NCBI RefSeq assembly: GCF_050587525.1
Contig: NZ_JBOBFT010000016.1
Location: 1-64,000 of the forward strand
Origin: Plantibacter sp050587525
GTDB lineage: Bacteria; Actinomycetota; Actinomycetes; Actinomycetales; Microbacteriaceae
Length of the DNA stretch: 64,000 bases
Direction: 5' to 3'
Shown here: in pieces, positions 17,724 through 26,535 of the stretch
Position numbering within the stretch: the first letter of the stretch is position 1
How the letters are laid out: every line of letters starts with the position of its first letter
The notes under the pieces: generated by a model
Seen by the model: the letters and a program-made list of their open reading frames with translations, nothing else
The model's database searches: none
What the model was told of the DNA's origin: nothing
Program-made: the position numbers and the translations under genes

Positions 17724-18707
17724 TTACCATGCGCTGAAACCCTTGGCGAGTTCAATGGCTCGCTTCGGCCACCATACCCCAGCCTGGGGGCCACCGCCGC
17801 ACTCTCCGTCGCTCTCTCCCGGGGCCTTGATCCAGAGGTTCGCGTCGAGGTGGGAGGCAGTCACCGTCAGCGGTTCGTCGCCGATCGTGCGACCGGACGG
17901 GTTGCACCATTCGCCGTTCGATCCGCTGCCGTTCCTCGAGGTGTCGATGACGAACGGCTTGCCGCCGAGCAGCTCGCTCAGCTGTGCGGCGTAGTGGAGT
18001 TCGGAGTCGGTCGCGTTGTAGTTCGAGACGTTGGTCGCGAAGCCTCTGGCGTCCTCGATCCCGGCCTCCTTGAGGAGCCCGGCCATCTCGCTCGCCGGTC
18101 GCCACGTGGAGTGGCCGCCATCGAGGTAGACGTCGGTGCCCGCCTTCGCCAGCTGCTTCGTCGCCTGCTTGAGCTGCGTCATCCGTTCGGTGCGATCGCC
18201 GCAGTCCGGCGCGAGGGCGACGGCGTCCGGTTCGAGGATGACGGCGCTGCGGTGGTCCTTGAGGCTCGACGCGATCTCGCCGACCCACGCCTGGTACTCG
18301 TCAGATGCGGTGCCGCCGGCCGACTGGTTGCCGCAGTCCCGCTGGGGGACGCCGTAGACCACGAAGACGGGCATCCGACCCTCGGTCTCGGCCTGTGCGA
18401 CGATCGAGGCGACCGTGTCGGCGACCGTTGAGACCGGGTAGCGCTCGGGGAGCAGCCAGATGGCCGTCGGCTGAGCGGCGAGCTGCTTCGCCGCATGCTT
18501 CTCGGCGCCGGTCTCCTTGGCCGCCGCCTTCGCTGCGGAGGAGCCCGGGTCGACGTAGAGCTGCTGACCGGCGAACGGGCTGCCGTCCTCGGATGCGCTG
18601 CGGCTCACCATCGCGACCACGAGCGCGGCCGATGCGAGGACCACCGCGACGACGCCCCACACGATGGAGTTGCGGATGCGGCGCTTCGTACGCGTGGTTC
18701 GTGGCAC
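17724..18707 (-). CDS. Membrane-anchored GH6 family glycoside hydrolase
   Basis: A 327-residue protein of glycoside hydrolase family 6 (endoglucanases and cellobiohydrolases cutting beta-1,4-glucan). An N-terminal hydrophobic segment (about residues 14-36) follows a basic stretch, so it is a signal anchor or signal peptide. Family signatures are VVYGVPQRDCG near residue 118, VILEPDA near residue 155, DGGHSTW near residue 197 and LWIKAPGESDG near residue 292. The GTG start is preceded by AGGAGG at ideal spacing. Its position beside a processive GT2 recalls synthase loci in which a glucanase trims or releases the polymer. Activity on cellulose itself is not proven by sequence. Confidence 0.88.
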   Translation of the reverse strand: MPRTTRTKRRIRNSIVWGVVAVVLASAALVVAMVSRSASEDGSPFAGQQLYVDPGSSAAKAAAKETGAEKHAAKQLAAQPTAIWLLPERYPVSTVADTVASIVAQAETEGRMPVFVVYGVPQRDCGNQSAGGTASDEYQAWVGEIASSLKDHRSAVILEPDAVALAPDCGDRTERMTQLKQATKQLAKAGTDVYLDGGHSTWRPASEMAGLLKEAGIEDARGFATNVSNYNATDSELHYAAQLSELLGGKPFVIDTSRNGSGSNGEWCNPSGRTIGDEPLTVTASHLDANLWIKAPGESDGECGGGPQAGVWWPKRAIELAKGFSAW

Positions 18708-18722
18708 CGGTCCTCCTGCGGG

Positions 18723-18746
18723 TTCTTGTGCAATTCTGCACGAGAA
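18723..18746. promoter_or_regulatory. 24-bp palindrome upstream of the GH6 gene
   Basis: TTCTTGTGCA and TGCACGAGAA form near-perfect inverted arms separated by ATTC. The site is 16-39 bp upstream of the GH6 start, a good place for an operator. Its GTGCA/TGCAC core also occurs in the long inverted repeat at 63420-63489. Confidence 0.5.
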
Positions 18747-18764
18747 TGCGGTTGCCGCACGTCA

Positions 18765-18842
18765 CATCCTCCGTTTTCAGGAAAGACTGCCTGCCGAGCG
18801 CCTCATGCGGTCGGCGGTGAGTCTGCCGGAAAACGGAGGATG
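18765..18842. repeat. Long inverted repeat with CATCCTCCGTTTTC arms
   Basis: Perfect 14-bp arms (18765-18778 and 18829-18842) enclose a 50-bp interior that can partly extend the stem. It lies between the ABC exporter and GH6 genes, about 57 bp upstream of the GH6 start. The core CCTCCGTTTTC is shared with the element at 63420-63489. No gene is seen in 18708-18958. Confidence 0.75.
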
Positions 18843-18958
18843 CGGGTCGTGGAGCGGATCCGGAACGCATCCTGAAACGCATCCAGGCGCGGATGCCGCC
18901 CGCACCGCCCTGGCCGGACGAGGAGGCGATCCATGCCGGCCGGGGCGGGTCCGCCGGG

Positions 18959-20989
18959 TCAGGACCCCGTGCCGACCACGTCGTCGTCGTCCACGAGCGC
19001 GCTCGCGAACTGGGCGTTGTAGAGCGACCAGTAGGCGCCGTGCGCGAGGATGAGCTCGTCGTGCGATCCCTGTTCGACGATCGAACCGTTCTCCATCACG
19101 AGGATGAGGTCGGCGTCGCGGATGGTCGACAGCCGGTGCGCGATGACGAAGCTCGTGCGCTCCTGGCGGAGCGCGGCCATCGCCTGCTGCACGAGGACCT
19201 CGGTCCTGGTGTCGACCGACGACGTCGCCTCGTCGAGGATGAGGACCCTCGGCCGGGCGAGGAAGGCGCGGGCGATCGTGATGAGCTGCTTCTCACCCGC
19301 GGAGACGTTGGACGCCTCGTCGTCGAGCACGGTCGCGTACCCGTCCGGGAGCGAGTGGACGAAGCGGTCGACGTACGCGGCCTTCGCAGCGTTGATGACC
19401 TCCTCGTCGGTCGCTCCCTGTCTCCCGTACCGGATGTTCTCGAGGATCGTGCCGCCGAACAGCCAGGTGTCCTGGAGCACCATGCCGGTGCGCGAACGCA
19501 GATCATCCCTGGTCATCGTCTTGATGTCGACGCCGTCGAGGAGGATCCGACCGGAATCGACCTCGTAGAACCGCATGATGAGGTTCACGAGCGTGGTCTT
19601 GCCTGCACCGGTCGGGCCGACGATCGCGACCGTGTGCCCGGGCTCCGCCACGAGGTCGAGGTGGTCGATGAGCGGCTTGTCGGGGACGTATCGGAAGGAG
19701 ACGTCGTCGAACACGAGGCGGCCGTTGCCCTCCGTGGGCGACTGCGGGTCTGCCGGGTCGGCGGACTGCTCCTCCGCGTCGAGCAGCTCGAAGACGCGCT
19801 CGGCGCTCGCGACGCCCGACTGCAGGAGGTTCGCCATGGAGCCCAGCTGGCTGAGCGGCTGCGTGAACTGACGCGAGTACTGGATGAACGCCTGGACGTC
19901 GCCGAGTCGCATCGCGCCGGCCGCCACCTGCAGACCGCCGACGACGGCGATCGCCACGTAGACGAGGTTCCCGATGAACATCATGGCCGGCATGATGATG
20001 CCGGACACGAACTGCGCACCGAACGAGGCCGTGAAGAGCCGGTCGTTCTTCTCACCGAATTCGGCGATCACCTCACGCTGCCGGCCGAAGACCTTGACGA
20101 GTGCGTGACCGCTGAACGCCTCCTCGACCTGACCGTTGAGCTCCCCGGTGTGCTTCCACTGCTGCACGAACAGTTTCTGCGAACGCCTCGCGATGAGGAC
20201 CGTGACGAGGAGCGTGAGGGGGATCGTGACGAGGGCGATGACCGCGAGCAGCGGCGAGATCACGAACATCATGATCATGACGCCGACGACCGTGAGCAGC
20301 GAGGTCAGCGCCTGGCTCAGCGTCTGCTGCATGCTCTGACCGATGTTGTCGATGTCGTTCGTCACACGGCTGAGGAGCTCGCCGCGCTGGACGCGGTCGA
20401 AATAGCCGAGCGGGAGCCGGTGGATCTTCGCCTCGACGTCGCCGCGGAGTCGGAACATCGTCCGCTGCACGATGCCGTTGAGCACGTACGCCTGCAGCCA
20501 GCCGAAGACGCTCGACAGGACGTAGATCGCCATGACGAGCAGCAGGATCATACTGAGCGCGCTGAAGTCGATGCCGTGGCCGGGGTTGAGGTTCATGCCG
20601 CTCAGGAGATCGGCCTGCCCCGTGTCGCCCTTCTGGCGCAGGCCCTCGATGACCTGCGCCTTGGTCGCGCCGGCGGGGAGCCCCTTCGAGACGATGCCCT
20701 CGAAGAGGATGTTGGTGCCCTCACCGAGGAGCTTCGGCCCGATGACGCTCAGCGCGACGCTGATGACGCCGAGGATCGTCACGAGGATGAGCGCGATCTT
20801 GTGGGGCGCGAATCGGCCGAGGAGGCGTTTCGCGGACGGTCCGAAGTTCATGGCCTTCTCGGCGGGCATGCCCGCGCCGCCGCCCATGGGTCCGCCGGGT
20901 CCGCGCCTGACGGGCGGGCGCGCGACCGTGGAGCTGGCGGAGGTGTTCTCCGCGTTGCCGGTGTTCCCGGCGGGTGTGCGCTCGCTCAT
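18959..20989 (-). CDS. ABC exporter half-transporter, canonical-site subunit
   Basis: A 676-residue ABC exporter subunit with a Pro/Gly-rich N-terminal tail (about 45 residues), six transmembrane helices (about 50-390) and an ATPase domain. Walker A is GPTGAGKTT, the signature is NVSAGEKQ, and Walker B is VLILDEATSSVD with the catalytic glutamate present. The start (ATG at 20989) overlaps the stop of the upstream ABC gene by 4 bp, so the two subunits are made in coupled fashion and should form a heterodimer of the TM287/288 or BmrCD kind. The substrate is unknown; the TetR gene in the same operon suggests a drug or lipid. Confidence 0.9.
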   Translation of the reverse strand: MSERTPAGNTGNAENTSASSTVARPPVRRGPGGPMGGGAGMPAEKAMNFGPSAKRLLGRFAPHKIALILVTILGVISVALSVIGPKLLGEGTNILFEGIVSKGLPAGATKAQVIEGLRQKGDTGQADLLSGMNLNPGHGIDFSALSMILLLVMAIYVLSSVFGWLQAYVLNGIVQRTMFRLRGDVEAKIHRLPLGYFDRVQRGELLSRVTNDIDNIGQSMQQTLSQALTSLLTVVGVMIMMFVISPLLAVIALVTIPLTLLVTVLIARRSQKLFVQQWKHTGELNGQVEEAFSGHALVKVFGRQREVIAEFGEKNDRLFTASFGAQFVSGIIMPAMMFIGNLVYVAIAVVGGLQVAAGAMRLGDVQAFIQYSRQFTQPLSQLGSMANLLQSGVASAERVFELLDAEEQSADPADPQSPTEGNGRLVFDDVSFRYVPDKPLIDHLDLVAEPGHTVAIVGPTGAGKTTLVNLIMRFYEVDSGRILLDGVDIKTMTRDDLRSRTGMVLQDTWLFGGTILENIRYGRQGATDEEVINAAKAAYVDRFVHSLPDGYATVLDDEASNVSAGEKQLITIARAFLARPRVLILDEATSSVDTRTEVLVQQAMAALRQERTSFVIAHRLSTIRDADLILVMENGSIVEQGSHDELILAHGAYWSLYNAQFASALVDDDDVVGTGS

Positions 20990-22800
20990 GCTGCATCCTC
21001 CGCTGCGTGCTGCGACTCGACGATCTCGACGTACGTCGCGCACGTCTCGAGCAGTTCGTCATGGGTTCCACGACCGACGATGCGGCCGTCCTCGAGCACG
21101 AGGATCTGATCGGCGTCCATGATGGTGGACACCCGCTGGGCCACGATGATCATCGTGGCGTCGCTGACGTCCGACGCGAGGGCTTTGCGGAGCCTAGCGT
21201 CGGTCGAGAGGTCGAGCGCGGAGAACGAGTCGTCGAAGATGAAGATCTCCGGCCGCTTCACCAGGGCCCTCGCTATCGCCAATCGTTGTCGCTGCCCGCC
21301 GGACACGTTCGTGCCGCCCTGCGCGATCGGCGCATCGAGGCCTTCCGGGAGCCGTTCGACGAAGCTGCGCGCCTGCGCCGTGGTGAGCGCCGCCCACAAT
21401 TCCTCGTCGGTCGCGTCCGGCTTGCCGTACCGCAGGTTGCTCGCGATCGTGCCTGAGAAGAGGAAGGGCTTCTGCGGGACGAGGCCGATGCTGCCCCACA
21501 GGAGGTCCTGGTCGAGGTCGCGGACGTTCACGTCGTCGACGATCACGCTGCCGGCGGTCGCGTCGAACAGTCGCGGCAGGAGGTTGACGAGCGTCGTCTT
21601 GCCGGAACCGGTCGAACCGATGATCGCGGTCGTGGTGCCCGGCGCCGCACGGAAGGAGATGTCGCTGAGGACGGGATCGGCCGCGCCCGGGTAGGAGAAG
21701 GAGACCGCGTCGAGGCGGACATCGCCGCTCGGCGTGACGAGCTCGATCGGGTTCGTCGGCGGAACGACGCTCGATTCGGTGCCGAGGACGGCTCCGATCC
21801 GGTCGGCGCAGACCGCGGCGCGCGGAATCATGACGGCCATGAACGTGGCCATCATGACGGCCATGAGGATCTGCATGAGGTACTGCAGGAAGGCGGTGAG
21901 CGTGCCGATCTCCATCGAACCGTCGTCGATGCGGAAGCTGCCGAACCATAGGACGGCGACGCTGGACGCGTTGAGCACGAGCATCACGATCGGGAACATG
22001 AGGGCCATGAGCCGTCCGGCCTTGAGCGCCGTGTCCGTGACCTCCTCGTTGGCGACGGCGAAGCGCTTCCGCTCGACGTCCTCCTTCACGAAGGCCCGGA
22101 TGACGCGGATGCCGGAGAGCTGCTCGCGCAGGATCTGGTTGATGCGGTCGATGCGGGCCTGCATCAGACGGAAGAGCGGGACCATGCGGACGACGATGAG
22201 CCCGACCGCGATGAGCAGGATCGGGATGCTGACCGCCATGAGCCACGAGAGCTCGAGGTCCTGCCGGAGCGCCATCACGACGCCGCCGACCGCGAGGATC
22301 GGTGCGGAGACCATGAGCGTGAACGTCATGAGCACGAGCATCTGCACCTGCTGCACGTCGTTCGTGTTGCGGGTGATGAGCGACGGCGCCCCGAACTGGG
22401 CCACCTCACGCTCGGAGAACTCCGACACCCTCGTGAAGACCGCGCCACGCAGGTCTCGACTCATCGCCATCGCGGCACGGGCTCCGAAGTACACGGCAGC
22501 GATCGCGCAGATCACCTGGGCGAGCGTCACGAGGAGCATGACCATGCCGGTGCTCAGGATGTACTGCGTGTCGCCTTTGGCGACGCCCTGGTCGATGATG
22601 TCGGCGTTGAGCGTCGGCAGGTAGAGGGACGCGATGGACTGCGCGAGCTGGAGCACCACGACGGCGAGCACGAGCGGCCAGTACGGCCGCAGGTACGTCA
22701 CGCAGAGGCTCCAGAGCATGGGGCCGTCCTTCCGCTTGGCGCGGGGTGGACCGGCGGCGTCGGTTGACGGACCCGTTGTGGGTTGGGCGGTGGTGGTCAT
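20986..22800 (-). CDS. ABC exporter half-transporter, degenerate-site subunit
   Basis: A 604-residue ABC exporter subunit with six transmembrane helices (about residues 30-320) and an ATPase domain (about 360-590). Walker A is GSTGSGKTT and the signature NVSGGQRQR is canonical, but Walker B reads IFIFDDSFSALD, with Asp in place of the catalytic Glu. In known heterodimeric exporters one subunit has exactly this change, and its site pairs with a weakened signature in the partner (here SAGEK). It starts with ATG at 22800, overlapping the TetR stop by 4 bp. The pair therefore looks like an asymmetric exporter with one hydrolytic and one regulatory ATP site. Confidence 0.9.
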   Translation of the reverse strand: MTTTAQPTTGPSTDAAGPPRAKRKDGPMLWSLCVTYLRPYWPLVLAVVVLQLAQSIASLYLPTLNADIIDQGVAKGDTQYILSTGMVMLLVTLAQVICAIAAVYFGARAAMAMSRDLRGAVFTRVSEFSEREVAQFGAPSLITRNTNDVQQVQMLVLMTFTLMVSAPILAVGGVVMALRQDLELSWLMAVSIPILLIAVGLIVVRMVPLFRLMQARIDRINQILREQLSGIRVIRAFVKEDVERKRFAVANEEVTDTALKAGRLMALMFPIVMLVLNASSVAVLWFGSFRIDDGSMEIGTLTAFLQYLMQILMAVMMATFMAVMIPRAAVCADRIGAVLGTESSVVPPTNPIELVTPSGDVRLDAVSFSYPGAADPVLSDISFRAAPGTTTAIIGSTGSGKTTLVNLLPRLFDATAGSVIVDDVNVRDLDQDLLWGSIGLVPQKPFLFSGTIASNLRYGKPDATDEELWAALTTAQARSFVERLPEGLDAPIAQGGTNVSGGQRQRLAIARALVKRPEIFIFDDSFSALDLSTDARLRKALASDVSDATMIIVAQRVSTIMDADQILVLEDGRIVGRGTHDELLETCATYVEIVESQHAAEDAA

Positions 22801-23597
22801 ACGAACTCCCGATCGATGCGAGTGACGAGCGGAGCGGTGTTGGAGGCGACATCGCTGGGCTGAGCGGTGCTGGGTGGAGCGGTACTGGGTGGAGCGGTAC
22901 CGGTTGGAGCGGTACCGGGTGAAGCGGTACCGGGTGAAGCGGTGTTGGATGGAACGGGGACGGAGGAAGCTGGCAGGACGGACGACGTGTCCGAGCTCGG
23001 AGGCGTCCCGACGACGCCGTAGAGGAAGATCGCGGTCAGTTCGTCGTCGTCGAACTCGGTGCCCTCGTTGAGCGGTTCGACGGACGACGCGAAGGCGAGG
23101 AGCCGCGCGATGTGGGCGACGCGGACGGGCGGCCAGTTCAGCTGGTCGCGATGCGGTTCGAGAACGCTCTCGATGATCGTCGCGAACTCCATGCGCGCCT
23201 CGCGGCCGGGCGGCGGTCCGGAGTGCTCCCCCGCCGACATGATCCGGAAGACGCCGCGGAACCGTTCGCGGAGCGCGATGAGCATCGTGCGGATCTGCCG
23301 CTCGACGGGCCACTCCTGATCGATGCTGCGGAGCTCCTTCCGCAGCGGTTCCGGGTCGAGGTAGGCGACGATCGCGGCGCGGATGATCGCCTCCTTGTCG
23401 CCGAACGCCCGGAACAGGGTCCCCTCAGCGACGCCGGCGGCCTCGGCGATCTGCTTCGTCGTGATGTCCCGGCCGTGCTCGAGCAGGAGCGGGACGACGG
23501 CCGCGGCGATCATCGCCCGCCGGTCGTCGGCGGGCATCGGGGCTGCACGGCCGCTCGGCGTCGTGCGCGGGGCCGGATCGGTCTCCTGGATGTCCAC
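22797..23597 (-). CDS. TetR family regulator with a pentapeptide-repeat tail
   Basis: A 266-residue TetR-type repressor. The helix-turn-helix is at about residues 25-70 (DITTKQIAEAAGVAEGTLFRAF). The ligand-binding helical domain follows to about residue 205. The last 60 residues are low complexity, with repeats of the type STAPP/GTASP encoded by a 15-bp minisatellite. The GTG at 23597 is chosen because upstream in-frame sequence crosses the palindromic operator; the start is not certain as no strong ribosome binding site is seen. It is first in an operon with the two ABC genes (4-bp overlap) and probably represses it from the palindrome at 23613-23628. Confidence 0.85.
   Translation of the reverse strand: MDIQETDPAPRTTPSGRAAPMPADDRRAMIAAAVVPLLLEHGRDITTKQIAEAAGVAEGTLFRAFGDKEAIIRAAIVAYLDPEPLRKELRSIDQEWPVERQIRTMLIALRERFRGVFRIMSAGEHSGPPPGREARMEFATIIESVLEPHRDQLNWPPVRVAHIARLLAFASSVEPLNEGTEFDDDELTAIFLYGVVGTPPSSDTSSVLPASSVPVPSNTASPGTASPGTAPTGTAPPSTAPPSTAQPSDVASNTAPLVTRIDREFV
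22862..22955. repeat. 15-bp minisatellite in the TetR gene
   Basis: Six to seven units of the form GAGCGGTAC(T/C)GGGTG run in tandem and encode the repeated pentapeptides at the C-terminus of the TetR protein. Confidence 0.85.
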
Positions 23598-23612
23598 GCG
23601 ATGATCATAAGT

Positions 23613-23628
23613 GAGTGAGCGCTCACTC
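23613..23628. promoter_or_regulatory. Predicted TetR operator (16-bp perfect palindrome)
   Basis: GAGTGAGC followed by GCTCACTC is a perfect palindrome, 15 bp upstream of the TetR GTG start. TetR/AcrR regulators commonly bind sites of the TGAGTGA..TCACTCA type, so this is the expected self-regulatory site for the TetR-ABC-ABC operon. It could also affect the TspO gene that starts at 23799 in the other direction. Confidence 0.75.
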
Positions 23629-23798
23629 GCAATGCAGGACACCCTCATCCACACCTCGGCCGCCGGACGCAAGGGGTGGAATCCATCAGCCGGCTTACTT
23701 ATCGTCGTCCCGTGCCCTGTTCTCCGGACACGACCGGACACGACCGGTCACGGCGAGATACGACGCCGGGACACAGACACAGCGACCCAGAGGAGACG

Positions 23799-24401
23799 AT
23801 GATGACCGATACCGCGCAGCACGTCACGGCACCCAGTGCCGAGGCCAGGAGCATCGAGCCGAGCACGGGACGAGCCGTCGTGCAGGACTCCACCGGACGT
23901 TCTGCGCTCGCCCTCGTGTGCTTCATCGTGATCGCCTTCGCGGTCGCCGCGTTCGGTTCCCTCTTCACCTTCCAGAACGTCGACGGCTGGTACGCCTCCG
24001 CCGACAAGGCCTTCTGGAACCCGCCCAACCAGCTCTTCGGCCCGGTCTGGAGCGTGCTGTACCCAGTCATGGCGGTCGCCGCATGGCTCGTCTGGCGTCG
24101 CCGCCGCGACGGAACCCCCGAGGTGAGCGATGAAGCCCGCCGCGCGCTCACCGTCTACATCATCCAGTTGGCCCTCAACTCGATCTGGACGCCGTTCTTC
24201 TTCGGCCTCTACCCGTCGATCGGCGCACCCGCGCTGTGGATCGCGCTCGTCGTCATCCTGCTGCTCGACATCGCCGTCCTCGCGACCATGCTGTCGTTCT
24301 GGGAGGTCTCGAAACTCGCGGCCGTGCTCCTCATCCCCTACTGGGCGTGGATCCTCTTCGCAACGACGCTCAACTGGGCGCTCGCGGCCCTCAACTCCTA
24401 G
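23799..24401 (+). CDS. TspO/MBR family membrane protein
   Basis: A 200-residue protein with five hydrophobic helices and the tryptophan-rich sensory protein signature: a WY..ADKAFWNPPNQLFGPVWS segment near residue 65 and LNSIWTPFFFGL near residue 126. TspO proteins bind porphyrins and other hydrophobic ligands in the membrane and are linked to stress responses; the role here is open. An N-terminal tail of about 40 residues precedes the first helix. AGGAG precedes the double ATG at 23799/23802. It is divergent from the TetR-ABC operon. Confidence 0.9.
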   Translation: MMTDTAQHVTAPSAEARSIEPSTGRAVVQDSTGRSALALVCFIVIAFAVAAFGSLFTFQNVDGWYASADKAFWNPPNQLFGPVWSVLYPVMAVAAWLVWRRRRDGTPEVSDEARRALTVYIIQLALNSIWTPFFFGLYPSIGAPALWIALVVILLLDIAVLATMLSFWEVSKLAAVLLIPYWAWILFATTLNWALAALNS

Positions 24402-24594
24402 GCGCAGATCGAGAAGCGCACTGAGGCGGACGGGCCGCGGCATCAGCGCTCGCTCTGCCGCCGGATCAGGGGTTCACCGGTCTCACAGCACATGACGGGC
24501 GACAGCGCAACGTTGTTGGTCCGGAACCGTTTCCGTAGGGTTGGAGCGATCGCCGGGGACGATTTCCGGCGGCGAACCGGGAGCAGGACGCACG

Positions 24595-26535
24595 ATGAGC
24601 GCACGAACACCGAGACCGAAGACCGCGAAGGCGCGCTCGAAGACCACTTCCCCCACCACGACGAGCGGCACGTCCGACGACACCATCGGCACGGGCAGCT
24701 CGGACGACGGCTCCGGGACCGTCACTCCCCCGACACGCTTCAACCCGTGGGTCCTCTGGCCGGCCCTCGCCGTCATCCTCTCGGTCGCGATCTTCTCGAT
24801 CGTCTTCCCGGCACAGGCCGAAGCGGTCTTCGGCGCCATCCAGAGCGGCATCATCGGCAGTCTCGGCTGGTACTACGTACTGCTCGTCGCCGCGTTCGTC
24901 GTCATCGCCATCGTCTTCGCGGTCTCGAAGTTCGGCGACATCAAGCTCGGCAAGGACGACGAGGAGCCGGAGTTCAAGCTCCTCTCCTGGTTCTCGATGC
25001 TGTTCGCCGCCGGCATGGGCATCGGCCTCGTCTTCTACGGCGTCGGCGAACCCCTCACCCACTTCCTCGATCCCCGCCCGGGCGTCGTCGGTTCGCAGCA
25101 GGCGCTCGCCCAGCAGGCGATGACGCAGACCTACCTCCACTGGGGTCTGCACGCGTGGTCGATCTATGCCGTCGTCGGTGTGGCGCTCGCCTACGCCGTG
25201 CACCGCAAGGGCCGGCCGATGTCGATCCGCTGGGCCATCGAACCGCTCCTCGGCAAGCGCGTCGAAGGCGGCTGGGGCAACGCGATCGACTCGATCGCCG
25301 TCATCGGGACGGTCTTCGGCGTCGCGACCTCGCTCGGCCTCGGCGTGCTGCAGATCTCCGCCGGCCTCGGCTACACGGGGATCGCGGAACCGGGTCTCGT
25401 CACGCAGATCATCCTCATCCTCGTGATCACGGGCGTCACGATCTTCTCCCTCGTGTCCGGCGTCCACAAGGGCATGAAGTGGCTGTCGAACACGAACCTC
25501 ATCCTTGCGGCGCTCCTGCTCGTGTTCGTCCTCTTCGCCGGCCCGACCCTCTTCCTCCTGCGCGAGTGGGTGCAGGCGATGGGCGCCTACCTGCAGAACG
25601 TCGTCGGCCTCACCTTCAACGTCTCCGCGTACCAGGGCGCAGCCGGTGAAGCGTGGCAGGCGTCGTGGACGACGTTCTACTGGGGCTGGTGGATGTCGTG
25701 GGCGCCGTTCGTCGGTGTCTTCATCGCGCGCATCTCGCGCGGTCGCACGGTCCGCCAGTTCATCCTCGGCGTGCTCCTCGTCCCGACGCTCCTCACGTTC
25801 CTGTGGTTCGCGGTCCTCGGGGGAACGGCCATCATGCAGTCGCTCCAGGGACGTGACTTCAGCGGCGCGGACGGGCCCGTCGACCTCAACACGGCGCTCT
25901 TCAACATGCTCGCGGGGCTGCCGGGCGGCAACATCGCCACGATCGGCGCGATCCTGCTCATCCTGCTGTTCTTCGTCACCTCGGCGGACTCCGGTTCGCT
26001 CGTGATGGGCATGCTCACGACGGGCGGCACGGAACCGCGCAACCGGGTGCGGATCGCCTGGGCGGTCGTGACGAGTGTGCTGTCGATCGCACTGCTCATC
26101 GCCGGTGGGCTGGCGTCCATGCAGACCGCGGCGATCATCACCGCCCTCCCGTTCAGCGTCGTGATCATCCTCATGTGCATCTCGAGCTTCAAGGCGTTCC
26201 AGGCCGAGGTCGTCGCGGAGACGGCGATCAAACGACGGCTGTTCCGCGAGCGGCTCACGAGATCGGTCTCGGCCGGCGTCACCGATCGGGTCGCCGAAGA
26301 CGTTGCAGAACGGGTGAGCGAACAGCTCTCCGGGCAGTTGACCGAGCAGCTCACCGAGACGTTCACGGCGGCACTCGACCTCGAGGCGGTGCGTCAGGAC
26401 ACGCTGCGCGCCGAGGCCGTCGAAGACCTCACCGCGGCGAACGAGGCCGCGAACGACTCGACTGCGACAGCCGTCTCACGGGCGGCTACGCCTCCGGACG
26501 AGCCTCCGGCGGGAACAACTCCGAGATCTCGGTGA
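24595..26535 (+). CDS. BCCT family betaine/choline/carnitine transporter
   Basis: A 646-residue transporter with 12 predicted helices (about residues 55-545) flanked by a Thr/Ser-rich N-terminal tail and a C-terminal tail of about 100 residues. Family hallmarks are GMGIGLVFYGVGEP in helix 3 and YWGWWMSWAPFVGVFIARISRG in helix 8, the betaine-binding tryptophan region; SADSGSLVMGM comes later. It should import a compatible solute such as glycine betaine with sodium or protons. The long charged C-terminus, with repeated VAERVSEQL-type heptads, may sense osmotic strength as in BetP; this is an inference. Its 3' end overlaps the convergent aldo/keto reductase gene by 50 bp. Confidence 0.9.
   Translation: MSARTPRPKTAKARSKTTSPTTTSGTSDDTIGTGSSDDGSGTVTPPTRFNPWVLWPALAVILSVAIFSIVFPAQAEAVFGAIQSGIIGSLGWYYVLLVAAFVVIAIVFAVSKFGDIKLGKDDEEPEFKLLSWFSMLFAAGMGIGLVFYGVGEPLTHFLDPRPGVVGSQQALAQQAMTQTYLHWGLHAWSIYAVVGVALAYAVHRKGRPMSIRWAIEPLLGKRVEGGWGNAIDSIAVIGTVFGVATSLGLGVLQISAGLGYTGIAEPGLVTQIILILVITGVTIFSLVSGVHKGMKWLSNTNLILAALLLVFVLFAGPTLFLLREWVQAMGAYLQNVVGLTFNVSAYQGAAGEAWQASWTTFYWGWWMSWAPFVGVFIARISRGRTVRQFILGVLLVPTLLTFLWFAVLGGTAIMQSLQGRDFSGADGPVDLNTALFNMLAGLPGGNIATIGAILLILLFFVTSADSGSLVMGMLTTGGTEPRNRVRIAWAVVTSVLSIALLIAGGLASMQTAAIITALPFSVVIILMCISSFKAFQAEVVAETAIKRRLFRERLTRSVSAGVTDRVAEDVAERVSEQLSGQLTEQLTETFTAALDLEAVRQDTLRAEAVEDLTAANEAANDSTATAVSRAATPPDEPPAGTTPRSR

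Noticed and set aside
17666..17794. Longer N-terminus for the response regulator
   Set aside because: It would run into the GH6 gene end, and a good ribosome binding site precedes the GTG at 17665.
18708..18958. Transposon end for the inverted repeat
   Set aside because: There is no transposase and no target-site duplication; only a 78-bp palindrome is present.
18893..21109. 738-codon plus-strand frame
   Set aside because: It is antisense to the ABC exporter gene, is rich in Asp/Glu/Arg/Val without domain motifs, and is explained by codon bias of the real gene.
23598..23741. Longer N-terminus for the TetR protein
   Set aside because: It would translate across the palindromic operator, and the sequence has no TetR similarity.
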